Shown: positions 43,987 through 56,600 of the stretch, piece after piece
Position numbering within the stretch: position 1 is the first letter of the stretch
How the letters are laid out: each line of letters starts with the position of its first letter
From: Lophium mytilinum
Taxonomy: Eukaryota > Ascomycota > Dothideomycetes > Mytilinidiales > Mytilinidiaceae
Direction of reading: 5' to 3'
NCBI GenBank assembly: GCA_010093605.1
Contig: MU004194.1
Coordinates: 1,693,392-1,757,391 of the forward strand
DNA: 64,000 bases
Notes under the pieces: model-generated
What the model was told of the DNA's origin: nothing
The model's database searches: none
Seen by the model: the letters and a program-made list of their open reading frames with translations, nothing else
Made by a program: the position numbers and the translations under genes

Positions 43987-45978
43987 ATGCGTGCGTTCCT
44001 TTTTCTGGGCCTCGTCGGTCTTTCAGAAGCCACTAGCGGCCTCCTTCGAGATGCATCCATCACATCCAGTATAAACGCCGACTCGGACGGGCCTCGCATC
44101 GCACCCATCACAAAACGCGCACTTGCTCCATCTCCGTCAGCCACCGAGAACTTGCAGTACCAGCCTTTGCCGACTATTGAGAACCTGTATAAACTACCTA
44201 CATTTCTTAAGAGGGAACCAGGCTGTACCTGTACACAAACATGTTTTACATCAACCCAACCATCACCAACGCCACCCGCAACTACCTGTGCTGAACCAAC
44301 ATGCACGACTTCCCAGTGCACCACCTCTGCCAGCACCTCGACGTTCTATACAACAGATCACGCTCGTTGCATTTCCGCCGGTCCACCCAGTGTTGCGCAG
44401 GTAACTGCATGCCCTGGGGGTCCAACCGAGCAACGCGTCGATAGACCCGATGACTATCAGGACCAACCAGGAGTTCCTAGAATTGTCCCTTTCCTAGCGA
44501 TGGAAATTGGAAAGGCCCGGAACCAGAACAACATGGTCCCCATCAATCAAGCGGGCCCGAACCCATTCCCAGGCAAAGCATCAGAGATCCATCGCCCGTT
44601 TGGCAGTGCCTGGTTCAACAGTGCCGTAGTTGACCTTAGCGGCTGCACGGTCGTCATTGTTATTTCCAAGCAGGGCCTGTGGGTATCGCACCTTTGGGAA
44701 GTTCCAGGCTTTGAGATCACTGATGTGGTCAATGGCCAGCCTGATCAGACGAGATGGAGACCACAGACCAACGGAGCGTTCGATGCCGAGGTAAAAAACT
44801 TCATAGGATGGGGCAATGGACCGCGTACGTATGCTCCCTCGTTGCATGCTTTGGTTAGCTAACACGAATGCCCATAGAATGGCTTGGTCTTGGCCAGCTC
44901 AACCACCCTACTGGAATCTTTGCAAATCCTAACGATGTTCTCGATATTCTAGTGGTTACCCCCAGATACGAGGTCGGCTCACCAGGTTGGCTTAGATGGG
45001 GCACGAGAGCTAGGGAGCTCGGCGCCGAGGCGGCTGCCTTTGTGAAGCCCGGATACGGGCCAAAGTACATAGATTACGCCGGATATGACCGCAACCATCC
45101 CGCCAAACAGCCGTGGCACGGAACGGTTCTGATTCAATATGATCCCCATGACAACCCGAACGACCCTGGGGGAAGGGAGGCATTGGTCCGAGTATATGTG
45201 GGCGGACGCTGGGAAACAGACAGCAGATGGATTCCACTACCGCACCAACTGAAGCGTGGTCTATCGCCGCGCGATGATGTTTGCGGCAGCCCTATACCGG
45301 GACCGCCTCTGAACTCGACCTTACTGACGATGATCAGCCCTGGTCCATCTCCGGAATCTTTAGCACCACCGCCTCCTTTGCCTTCCTCAACACCACCGCC
45401 TCCTCCGCCGTCCTCAACAACGCCGCCTCCTCTTCCGTCCTCAGAAGCGCCGCCTCCTTCGCCGTCCTCAGCAGCACCGCCTGCTCCACCGCCTCCCCCA
45501 GCTACACCAGGGAAGTATACAATTCATCTTCATCAGAAGATGGAGCGCAAAACGAGCTCCCTTGAGTAAGTTTTCCTCTTTAACATAAGAAAAGAACCCC
45601 CAAGCGGCCTATAAGTTCCACTAACCGTTCCTCAGATGGACTTTGCTCGACTCGAACGCGGTCACAGTCGCGGGGCCCAACATGACTGGAACGATTCCCC
45701 AGGACGGCGAAAAGCGTAACAAGGTCAAAATTGAAGTCGACCATCCAACTAATAAGGACAAGACGATCGTCTCGTTTACGCTGTACACCAGTGCTGATGG
45801 CGGCTGTTATCCAGGATGGAGCACGAACAACGGTGGAACCGAGTTCATTGATTGGTGTGGGAAGGCCAATCGCAAGTTGTATGGTTGTGACATGAAAAAG
45901 GCAGACTGGGTGCCGTTGAATGCAGGATTTGAAAGAGAGTTCGATTGCTTTTGGCAGGATATTGGGAAGCCTAAGTGA
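43987..45978 (+). CDS. Large secreted modular protein with proline-rich hinge, function unknown
   Basis: Three exons (43987-44824, 44878-45565 and 45636-45978; introns of 53 and 70 bp) give 622 aa. An N-terminal signal peptide (MRAFLFLGLVGLSEATS) is followed by a propeptide-like segment with ITKR near 43 and LKR near 75 as dibasic sites, then a short Cys/Thr-rich segment (CTCTQTCFTSTQ, CTTSQCTTS). A first globular part (about 140-450) carries SAWFNSAVVDLSGCTVVIVIS and PGWLRWGTRARELG. A 70-residue run of PPP/PSS repeats forms a hinge. The C-terminal 115 residues have several Cys. I do not recognise the family. Probably secreted, perhaps wall-associated; function unknown. Confidence 0.8.
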
Positions 45979-46383
45979 GGTCGGTTGTATCGCATGGAAG
46001 TTGTTTTCATGCAGTCCCCGCTGGCGGAGGCAATCTCAGTATCTCGGCTATGTCTGGTCTGAGCATGACCAGTTGAAAGAATCTGGCACTAGGAGTGCGA
46101 GCGGCGTCGTCGGTTCTATTCCTAAATTCTCAAGATGAGTTATTTCGTGATCACAAGACTTAAACTAAGGTGACGTGTGGGCTGCATGCAGGATTGCGGC
46201 GTCTACCACCCTTCGCCTTGCTGCACTGCCTGGCAGCCCGACAGCCCCATCCTACAGCCCCATCCTACAGCCATGCCCTTATTCTATATACATAACTCCA
46301 TCCTTTCATCCTGTCCTTGCAAGTACGTGGCCATTCCGTCTTGCTCCTGACTCAAACGCATCGCCGTCATATCTAAACCAATC
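45979..46383. other. Intergenic
   Basis: 405 bp without a gene. It contains a short tandem CCTACAGCCCCAT repeat (46243-46272), about 110-140 bp before the ankyrin gene start. Confidence 0.5.
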
Positions 46384-47496
46384 ATGACCGATCTTCGGCC
46401 GCCACCGCCACAACAAATGGCCAATCCTCGCGCCTCGCCCCAGCCATTTGACCCCCTAGACCCTCGAATATCCAGTGAAGAGTACAGAAAGTTATATGCT
46501 GCCTGTGACTCAGACGAGCCCGCAAGCCTGGACGCCTTTCTGGCAACTTTAGGTCCACGGAAGACGCTCCGCGGGCTAGACGCGGGATTCAGACACGCGA
46601 TGAGCCATGGAAAATACAGACTAATGAGACACCTTCTTAGCAATAAGAGCATCATCATTGACGAAGCGGTTGTGCAAGATGCGTTGAGCATTGGATCAAT
46701 GCAACTTCTCGACTTCCTCCGCGAGTCGGGCTGGGATGATGTAAATATGCAGGTGCAGCCTGGGTGTACGCCGTTGCTGTAAGCTAAACTCTTCTCATGA
46801 AAGTAAATGCGTGCTTAAAGGGCCAAAAGCGCATCTCGTGGGGAAAACTGGATACTGGGAAATCCACAGCGCGGGTTTTACGTCGTCTTTGTCCATATCA
46901 GTGTTTTAGTCTACGCGATGTCTTCCTTTAGCTTTTATGAGAATTCTGATCCAGTTACGATCAACCTCGGACGAAGCTAACAGCTCCCTTTCAGCCTCGT
47001 GCATTCCAACCTACCTCTAGTCTCGTATCTTCTTTCGTACGGCGCGGACCCAAATCTTGGCCCCGCTATTAACGCAGCAGTCGGGATGGCGGGTGCACAT
47101 CAACTGGTTCCCGACTCCGGCGCAATACTCAGTGGCGCAGTAAGATGGGGAAGCATCGAATGCGTAGATCTGCTCATCTCTCATGGAGCCATTCTGGGAA
47201 ATGCTAGCCCCGTGCATGCTTCAGTTGAAGGAGGGTCAATGGACATGCTTCTGCATGTACTTGGCATTGGTGGCAATGTGGACGAAATGGATAGCTTTGC
47301 GATATTTGGACGGGAATGTTGCGGCACGCCGTTGATAAGGGCGATCAAGAAAGGAGAGTTGGAAATGGTCAGGGTGTTGCTTGCGAAGGGAGGTAGTAGG
47401 ACAATTAGAGGGTACCGGGGCTGTGGCACCCCGCTGGAACTGGTGAAAGAGGAGTGGGTGCTTCCAGATATCAAAGTCATAGTCGAGAATTACTAA
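46384..47496 (+). CDS. Ankyrin-repeat protein
   Basis: Two exons (46384-46778 and 46995-47496, 216-bp intron) give 298 aa. The N-terminal ~45 residues are Pro-rich. Degenerate ankyrin repeats follow: LLDFLRESGWDDVNMQ, LVSYLLSYGADPNLG, CVDLLISHGAILGNASPVHASVEGG, and MVRVLLAKGGSRTIRGYRGCGTPLELVKEE, with the usual TPL/ASVEGG turns. No other domain is visible, and there is no signal peptide. It is probably a cytosolic or nuclear binding protein. The intron is longer than its neighbours', so an additional short exon cannot be excluded. Confidence 0.75.
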
Positions 47497-47789
47497 GAAG
47501 CGTGCTACGTAGAACTCAAGCTGAACGTATCCAATGCCGGGAAAAGACAAGGATTGGGGGCCACGGAGGAATCCTCGGGCGCTGCTGCTCGCCTAATTAA
47601 GACTGCATAGCCACAACTGTGCCGCAACGGGCAGCAGGTACAATATTAGAGGGTTGCCCACGCCCTCCCATTAGGTTGCTGTAGAGATCCTTTCCAAGTT
47701 CTTCGAATTCTCCGCAAAACATACGCGTCTGGGCAGCCTTCAATCTCGATCTACCTCGCAGTCGACATCGTAGCTAAAACCCACCTCAC

Positions 47790-48422
47790 ATGGCTTTTCC
47801 CAACATCGCATTCGGCCTCCGACAGGCATCCCTCGCTGTCCAAGCTCAGCTCCCGTACCAAACGCACCCCATTTACCAGCTCCGCCGTGCCAGCATCTGC
47901 GTCGCAATCATCGGCTGCACCCTCACCCTCTTAACATCCACATCCGACGACTATCACAGCAACGAGCAGCCTATTTACGGCTCTGCCCTCATCCTACTCT
48001 TTATCTCCTTCCTCTTTTGCTGCTACGACTTGGCGACCTACGCTATCGCAAAGATAACTCCGGCGCCCGTCCAGCAGCCTTCACTTCTCCCTTCGACCTG
48101 TACCAAAGCACAGCACTCCAACGACGGGGGTGATGACGATGATCCGGAACCTCAATGGCCGCGAAAGAGCTTCCTAATTGCTGATGGCATTCTCCCGGTC
48201 CTGCTCCATGCAATGTTTTGGTTCATTATGGCGTCCGAGTCGTACTACTCTACAGCGACTGGGGCGTCGGCGGGTTTAGCGAGCTTGGTCGCAAGTGCAC
48301 TGCACGGAATAGCCTTTTACTACGGATACACGGCGTGGAAACATATTATAGAGTTAGAAGCGACCGCTTATAGAAAATATAGGTTTCTTAACTTAGACCT
48401 TAAGAATAAAGAAATAGTTTAA
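47790..48422 (+). CDS. Four-helix integral membrane protein, function unknown
   Basis: One frame of 210 aa with four hydrophobic segments (about 34-52, 63-90, 126-148 and 158-180) and a cytosolic-type loop rich in Asp/Pro (96-122, with GDDDDPEP). The layout resembles fungal MARVEL-like or small four-TM proteins, but I cannot assign a family. The last ~20 codons (after the YYGYTAWKH block) lie in DNA whose composition has already become island-like, and the stop is at the island edge, so the C terminus may have been altered or extended by RIP. Confidence 0.65.
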   Translation: MAFPNIAFGLRQASLAVQAQLPYQTHPIYQLRRASICVAIIGCTLTLLTSTSDDYHSNEQPIYGSALILLFISFLFCCYDLATYAIAKITPAPVQQPSLLPSTCTKAQHSNDGGDDDDPEPQWPRKSFLIADGILPVLLHAMFWFIMASESYYSTATGASAGLASLVASALHGIAFYYGYTAWKHIIELEATAYRKYRFLNLDLKNKEIV

Positions 48423-48879
48423 ACTTTAAATTAGAGAGACTAGTAATACTATATTAGATTCTTTCTTTATATATACTAGATTAATTTCTACTCTACTTAT
48501 ATAAATAATAGAGAATATAATATAATTAAGCTTATAGTATCTTAAAAATATAATTTAAAAAGAGCCTCTAGGCTCTATTTAAGGCCCTTTAAATAATTAT
48601 ATATAGTCTTAAAGCTCTATAAGTAGTACTAGTAGTATTATAGTAGGTTAATATATTATAACCCCTAACGCGCTACTTCTCTAGAACTAATAATAATACT
48701 AATACTATTAATAATAATTCTAATACTATTTAAAGCCCTTTTAAAATACCTACTAAGGTATCTAAAATACTTTCTATAAAGCTTAGTATATATAGGCCTA
48801 TCTATAGAATAAGCTACCTACTTTAATAGAAATAAACTAATTCTACTAGTTTATTTAGAGGTTTATTAGACGCGTTATT

Positions 48880-50090
48880 AATAACCTATTAAGTATATTA
48901 GCTAAGCTATACTAGAAACTATAGGTATAATTAATAAGAAAGATAGAGAATATAAAGAAAGAGATAATAAAAAAGGTATATATATTATTATTATAAGAAA
49001 GAATATATACTATAGTAGTAGCAGCTATTAGAATAGAACTAGAGGCTATAGGCTATAGTAAAACTAAGTAGGCCTATAGTAAAACTATAGAAAATAAGTT
49101 ATATATAATATAATCTTTAGAGGTCTATAAGATTACTATCTATATTAAGAATAATAATAAGTAAGCTACTACTAGAGAAAATACTAATATAACTATTATA
49201 TAAAAGCTTTAGGCTATAGAACCTCTAAATATATCTAGAATATATAGTATTAAAAAGCTCTAGAGTAGAAATATAAAGATATATATAGCTAATAAGGCTA
49301 TAAAAGTATTTTTACTAAAAAAGAAGAAATAAGTAATAGTACTAGGTAAGTTAGTATATATATAATAGCCTATAGTACTTATAAAGGTATATAAAGTACC
49401 TAAGAATATAAATATAAGTAGCCTAGAATTTAAATATACTATTATTAAGGGTAGCGTACTAACTAACCCCGGCCTTATAATTAAAAAAATTATATAGAAG
49501 AATAATAAAGGCATTAAAATAGCTAGAAATAATCTAAACTACTATACTAGCTCTATTATTATTAGCGTCTATATAGAGCTAATAGTAGATATAGCTACTA
49601 AATAAGAACTTACTATAAATAGATACCTACTTATAGCCTTCTAGTATAAGATAGAATTTATAGCTATATAGTACTTTAAGTACTAAAAATATAGATATAT
49701 AGCTAGGTACTATAAAAAGAATATATAGTGCGCGCTATATATAGAAGAATATAATACCTAATAGTATAAAGTAATAGAACTAAAGAAGTATATAAACTAT
49801 AAGAGAAACTATTTAGTATATAGTATAGAATATAGTATATAAAAAGGGGCCTAGCTATATACCTTAATAAAGAGATAAACTATACTAACTTACTATAATA
49901 CTAGAGAAATAAACTAAAATAGATACTAGACTTAACTAGAAGAATATATAACCTAGTTATTATAAAGTAAGAAAAGAAAGGTAAAAGATAATATACTATA
50001 TAGTAGTAGTATAAAACCTAGCCCTATACTAGAAATACTTAAAAGAGTAGTAGAAAGACTTCTATTAAATATCTAGATTAATATAGACCT
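48880..50090 (+). mobile_element. Tad-like LINE (non-LTR retrotransposon) ORF1 relic
   Basis: The plus strand holds two CCHC zinc knuckles in RIP-altered form. In the first (49672-49713) the spacing is CX2CX4HX4C with Cys codons now TAC/TAT and the His now TAT. The second (49729-49767) has CX2CX3HX4C, of which only the first Cys (TGC at 49729) survives. This pair at the end of ORF1, with these spacings, is typical of Tad1-group LINEs. ORF2 could not be followed. Confidence 0.6.
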
Positions 50091-53000
50091 AAAATAGCCT
50101 TCTATTAATAGTATACTATATACTATCTATAGTTTCTTATAGCCTTTCTATTTAATATAGCCTTCTATATAGACCTTAATTTAGTTCTTCTATTTTATAG
50201 ATTAGTCTATCTATTCTATAGCTTAGCTCTTACTACTCTTACTATCTATATAGGCTACTTAAACTATAGTATATAGAGATATTAATAGACTATTATAGTT
50301 TATATAGTAGAGCCTTATATAGGTGCCCTTCTTCTAAAAGAATAATATTAACTGCTAGCTATATAAGAAAGTAGAACGGGCTAGTATAGATATAGATATA
50401 GATTTTATAGACCTTAATTAATAATAGAATAACCTAATAAACTTACTATTATATAGTATAATATTAATAAAAGCTATAATACTTAGAAGAAAGTTCTTAA
50501 AAAGATAGAGGTTGCCTAGCTTTAACTACTAGTGCTAGCTATATAAAAATTATAGAAAAATATCTAAAAGTATACTATACTATATATAAAATTATATTAT
50601 CTACTATATAGAGAAAGCCTAAATACTAGAATATATATATATAAGTATCTAGACTTAAGCTAGTAAACTATTAAGTACTACTCTCTAGACCTTATTACCC
50701 TCTCTCTCTAGGCTATAAAAGAGGATATTTAAATTTATAATATCTATAATCTAAAGCTATATAGAATTATAGCTATACTACTCTCTATACTATATAAGAA
50801 AGTAGAGTATATACTTATAGGTAATATAAACTAATACTACTTATCTTAGAAAGAAATATAGATAGTTAGTATAGAAAAATAGATAGAGAAGCTTATCTAT
50901 ATTACTATAGAAGCGGGTATAAATCTAGCTATAGAGAAGGGTATAGAAATATAAATAAAAGAAATATTATAGACTATAATTAATCTTATATTTATAACTA
51001 GATAGCTTATAGAATAAATAATTATTATATAGTTTCTTAGTATTCTCTTAGTAGTTATTAAGGTTAGGGGTTATTATATATATAGATATTATATAATCTC
51101 TAGGCTAAGAGTTCTTCTAGCGCCCGGGGTTCTACTAGCGCCTAGAGTTTTACTAGCGCGCACTTAACTATATAGTAGGCTTATAGCTAAAGCCTCTCTT
51201 CTCTCTATATAACCTTATTAATAGAAATATAACTTCTTTCTAGCTATAAGCCTAATACTAGGTTATATTATTCTTTAAAACCTAGAGATATAGAAACCTT
51301 AATTTCTTTTTATATAGCTATACTACTATATATATATATATCTATATAGATACTACTACTAGCTTTAAGATTTAGCTATATAATTAATTAATTACTAACC
51401 TTAAAACTAATACGTTTTCTTTTCTTACTTACTTACTCTAATACTCTCTTCTTATCTTCTATAACTATATAAAGCCTAGGCCTTACTATAAATAACTAGG
51501 TATAACTAACTATATTAATATACCTAGTAGGTAACTCTATAACTCTAATATTTTATAAGGTAAGGGGGGGGTTAGTTACTAGAACTTTAATAAGATATAG
51601 AACTATACTTAAGGTAATATCTTTAAGAAAGTAGATAAGAAGGTACTATAAGTAGATCTTAACTACTTAGCCTTATATATAAAGAATTAATAAAACTATC
51701 TTACTAAGTAGTATAAGTATATTAGCAAGCTACTTAATATAGCTATAGTAGAGGCCCTTAATACCTAGAACTTTTATACTATTAGTATAGACTTCTAGAT
51801 TATAGAAAGCTCTATTACTTTTAACCTTCTTCTAGATCTATATAATATTAAAAACCTAACTATAAAGCTAGAAGAGACTATATTCTAAAACTTATTTAAG
51901 TTCTATTAATAGGTAAATTCTAAACCGCTTAAAGCCTTTAAACTACTATATACTCTAGTTAAAAGTACTAATATCTATATTAATAACTATAGTACTAGCT
52001 TAGAGAAATAGAAAAATATATTTATAAACCTCTATAAGTAGTTTAATAAGATAGATAAGACTATTAGAGACTTAAAGATCTAGCTTAATAACTCTAAGCT
52101 TAATCTCTAGGCTATCTAAGCGCACGCGTATAACCTCTAATAATAATAGTCTAAATCTACTAAAACGCCTAAAGAACCTATTTATTTTAATAATAATAAG
52201 CGGCGTAATAATAATATTAACTATTAGTAGATAAATAGTGGGGCCGGAGAATAACTACTAGGTAGGCTAGATAACTATAGTTATAATAACTACGCAGAAC
52301 CTAGATATACTTCTTCTATTCTAAATACTAACCTGCGCAGTAGTAGTAATTAAACCTGCTACTCTACCTCTCTATATAATAAACACTTAGATAACTAGTA
52401 TTATAATAATAGCTACTATAATAGCTATACTCTACTATATACTTAGCTATTATTAATATCCTACTAGTATAATTACTACTAGCTAGATCTAGTTATATTT
52501 AATAGAGAGAACCTTAATATATATTTAATCTAGTATAGTAAAGCTTTTACTAAGATCTACTATACCTTTTCTAAAGAGATAGATAGCTATAAGCTTAACT
52601 ATATTAAGAGTATTCTATTAGGCGGACTCTTTAAGTATATCTAGGTATAGTACTATAATTAGATTATCTATAATAAGACTAACGCTCTCCGCTCTCTTAA
52701 TAATAGCTATAGTAAATATAATATTAAGGCTAAGGTGCTAATATAACTAGAAACTCTCTATATAGGTAATAACTTATTTATAACCTTTTATAACTACTTT
52801 TTTAATATTATTAGTAACCTTAACTAAGGGCTAGCTAAGCTTATCTACTAATTTAAAATACGCCTTACACCCTACCTATAATCTAAACTAGTTAATAGTA
52901 TAATATATAATTACTTTAATAACTTTATATAATATATTTATACTATAGATATATAGAATATAGCCTTCTAGTAGGCTAAAAAGTATAATACTCTTATCTT

Positions 53001-53662
53001 CTAGCCTTATTAGGCTATAATAACCTCTACAATAACTACTTAATCTACTTGCGGCCAGGGCTGCAGCTATAGCGGCTACTTATTTACGCCTACTATAGGT
53101 GCTAATATAATAACTATAACTATAATAACTTTTTTAATAACTACTATAAGTACTCTACGCGCATCTACTATTATAGCTATAGCTAGTATAGAATAATACT
53201 TATATACTATAAATCTAGCAGATAAACTAGTATATATCTAGAGTATTAGTAAGCTTACTAAAGCTAATAAAGAGAGAATATATATAGTAGGCGCATATAA
53301 CTATTACTACTATATTAGTTACTATACTATTAATAATAATTACCCTCTTTAAAACTTCTCTATCTAGATAACTAGCGGCCTTCCCCTACGCGCTACTAAT
53401 ACTACGTTTTCTAGCTAGGAAAATAAGTAGTTCTTAAGTATAGTTGCGCCTAAGAACCTATTATAGATAGTAAGGTATAGAGGTATATAGAATAAGAAGT
53501 AGAATTATATTATAAGATATACTATAAGAAGCTAAAGTATAAAGCTGCTTGTAATTCTATCTAGAAATACGCCGGTAGTAGAATAATAATATTTCTAGTA
53601 AGTATATAACTATTAGGCATATACTAGATTTATAGCTAGAAAAGAGGCCTAGATCTATTATA

Positions 53663-56600
53663 CTACCCCCCCCTATTAAGAAAGAGAAACCTTTTTTCTA
53701 ATTAAAAACTATATAAACTATAAAGCTGTAGGGCCGTAGTAAGTATATAGAAGGCTGCGGAACTATAGTAAGTATATAGTAGGCTACGGGGCCGTAGTAA
53801 GTATATAGGTAGAGGCTAAAATAAAAAGAACTAATTATAATAGAAGAACTAATTATAATAGAAGAACTATTTTTAGAGGTTATAGAATTAGAATATTAGT
53901 AAGTATCTACCTATATATTAGTAGCCCTATAACCTTAGTATACTTAGTAGAAGTCTAGTGCATACTATACTATAACTTATAATTATAGATAAACCTAAAG
54001 TCTTATAGCAGTATACTTATAGTATTACTAAATAATAACCTTCTCTTATAACTTAGTAGAAACTATATAGTAGAGAATCTAATCTAAAGTAAAGAGTTTA
54101 GTCTTACTTTAATTAGCTAGCTAACCTTATAGCTTATATTATAATTTTTAAGCTATTAACTTTAACTAATTCTAGCTATAGGGCTACTATATACATATAC
54201 TTAGTATTATTTAAATCCGGGTTCTTATTATATTACTAATCTTCTAGTAGTTTTAGAAAGTTCTAATAGGGGCTATCCTTACGCGGGTATAGCTAGTAGA
54301 AACGCTATACTAGTTTCTAAGCGCCTTCTCCTTTAAAGTAACTCTAATTCTTCTAATTACTTAGTATAGTATAACTAGTCTACTAGGGTTTATATTATAG
54401 TTTCTAATAGTATCTATATCTTTACTATCTACTAGTAATAATATTCTTAATAGGGTACTCTATATTCTCTTATTCTATATTATTAATAACTATAATAGGC
54501 AGCAGCTTAGGCTATTATTAGCCTTTAATAGGTAAGGTATTATAGAGATATAGTAAGTATAGTAAGAAAACTAGCTAGATTTATTTAGCTAGTATATTCT
54601 ATAGAAGCTTAAGCTTATATATAGCGCTATAGTTAATAACTTTCTTAATTTAGTATAGTCTAATATTCTTATAGTCTAAGAACTTATTCTTATATTCTAT
54701 TTTAATATTCTAAGCGTTAAGCTAGACCTAGATATTTACTTTTATTAGTAGTAGTAGATTACAGTATTAATTTATAAATTTAGCTTATTTATTCTTAGCC
54801 TAAGTTATTTACTATTATTCCTCTATAAGTACTTCTTATAGATAAGTAATATATTAGTTAGTAAGTATTAAGTTTATATAGGTGTAGTATATAAGGCCTT
54901 ACTCTAATAGAGCTAGTAGTTCTATACCTTACTTTAGATAAAAGCTATAGTTAAAGAAAAAGGGTAAGAATTCTATAGAGGCGTTAACTATATTATTTAT
55001 AATAAATTTACTAATAGGTAGCTAGTTAATCTAGTTACTTTACTAGTAGTTAATAAATAGCTATAGAAAGGCTTTTATAAATAAGTTAGTATTCTCTATC
55101 TACCTATCTATTTTAGGGTAATATACTATAGATATTTATAGATTAACGCCTAGGCGCATATAAACGCGGCGCTAGAAATCTAATATAAAGTTAGTATTTA
55201 AGTTACTAATAATTCTCTATAGTAATCTATATAGGCGGAAGATTTTCTATATAAATGCATTAGTAATATCTTTAGCTATTATTTCTACTATAGAAATATA
55301 GTGTTGCTGCTTAGATAAGTAGTTAATAATAATAAGAATTAAGGTATATTTAATACTATTCCTAATATAGAAAGAAAGATCTATAATAAAATTAAATATA
55401 ATATTAGTCTAATAGTATTTACCTATAGGTAAGCTATAAAGTAGGCCTTACTTCTTACTTCTAGAAGCCTTAGCTCGGCGGCAACTATAGCAGGCCTTAG
55501 TAAATTACTTAACTAACTCTATTATTTTAGGCTAGAAGTAATACCTTTAGAGAAGCTTATATATTCTATATTTTTCTAGGTAACTACTAGTTAGTACTAT
55601 ATATAAGATCTAGAGTAGATATAGATATAGTATAGTATAGTCTAGAATATATAATCTACTATAATAATATAAGTAGGTATTCTAGTTATTACCTTCTATA
55701 ATAACTTTAAACGCGCCTATATTAAGATTACTAAGTAGCTATTATAGTTCTATAGAGAGAGTACGCGCTTTATTCTATACTAGTACTATTAGTAAGTATA
55801 CTATAGAGTTTATTAGTTTCTCTAGTAGTAATAGTAATTAGTATATATTATTAATTAGGTTACTAAGTAACTTTTTAGGCTTAGTACTAGGTTTAGGCGC
55901 TACTATAGGTAGCGTACTATCTTCTTATATAGCGGCGGGAGCAAGCTAAAAGAAGTTAAGATAGAGGCTTGCAGCTAGTAATAGGTTAAGTATAAGGTAA
56001 TATAGAAGCTCTTTAAATAAGAAGCTTAGTATAGAGTTAGCTAATAGGCTACTTATTATATAGCTTATCTATTTAAAGTCTTCTAATATATTGCCTAGTT
56101 TCTTATTACTATTAGTTAGTACTATACCTAGGCCTAGGTAATAGCTCTTAAGTATAGTCTAATACTAAAACTAGTTATATAGATTATCTAGCCTATATAG
56201 TAGATTCTATAATTATCTAGTTAAGCTATTAGGCTTAACTCTAAATATACCTAGTTAATAGATAATTTTAAAATTAAACCTAGTAAGAAATTCTACCTAC
56301 TATACCTAATATCTATTTAGCTACTTAGTTATTATAAACTATTTAAGGTTATAATAGTCTATAAGGATTTCTATAGAGTTCTCTAAGTCTATACTAGCTA
56401 GCTTAGGTTACTACTACTTAAAGGCTTTTATAATTATAAGTAACTTCTTATTATATATTTTATAGTTTATTTCTTATAGTATTATCTTTATAAAGAAGAA
56501 GGTAATAGGGTATAATAGCCTATCTTCTTCTATCTATAATATAACGCTAGTAATAATATAGTCTAATGCGTCTATCTTAATATAGACCTTTTTACTATAT

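Noticed and set aside
49260-49514. 84-codon frame rich in Ile/Leu/Phe
   Set aside because: Lies in RIP-degraded AT-rich DNA; the hydrophobic content is a by-product of base composition.
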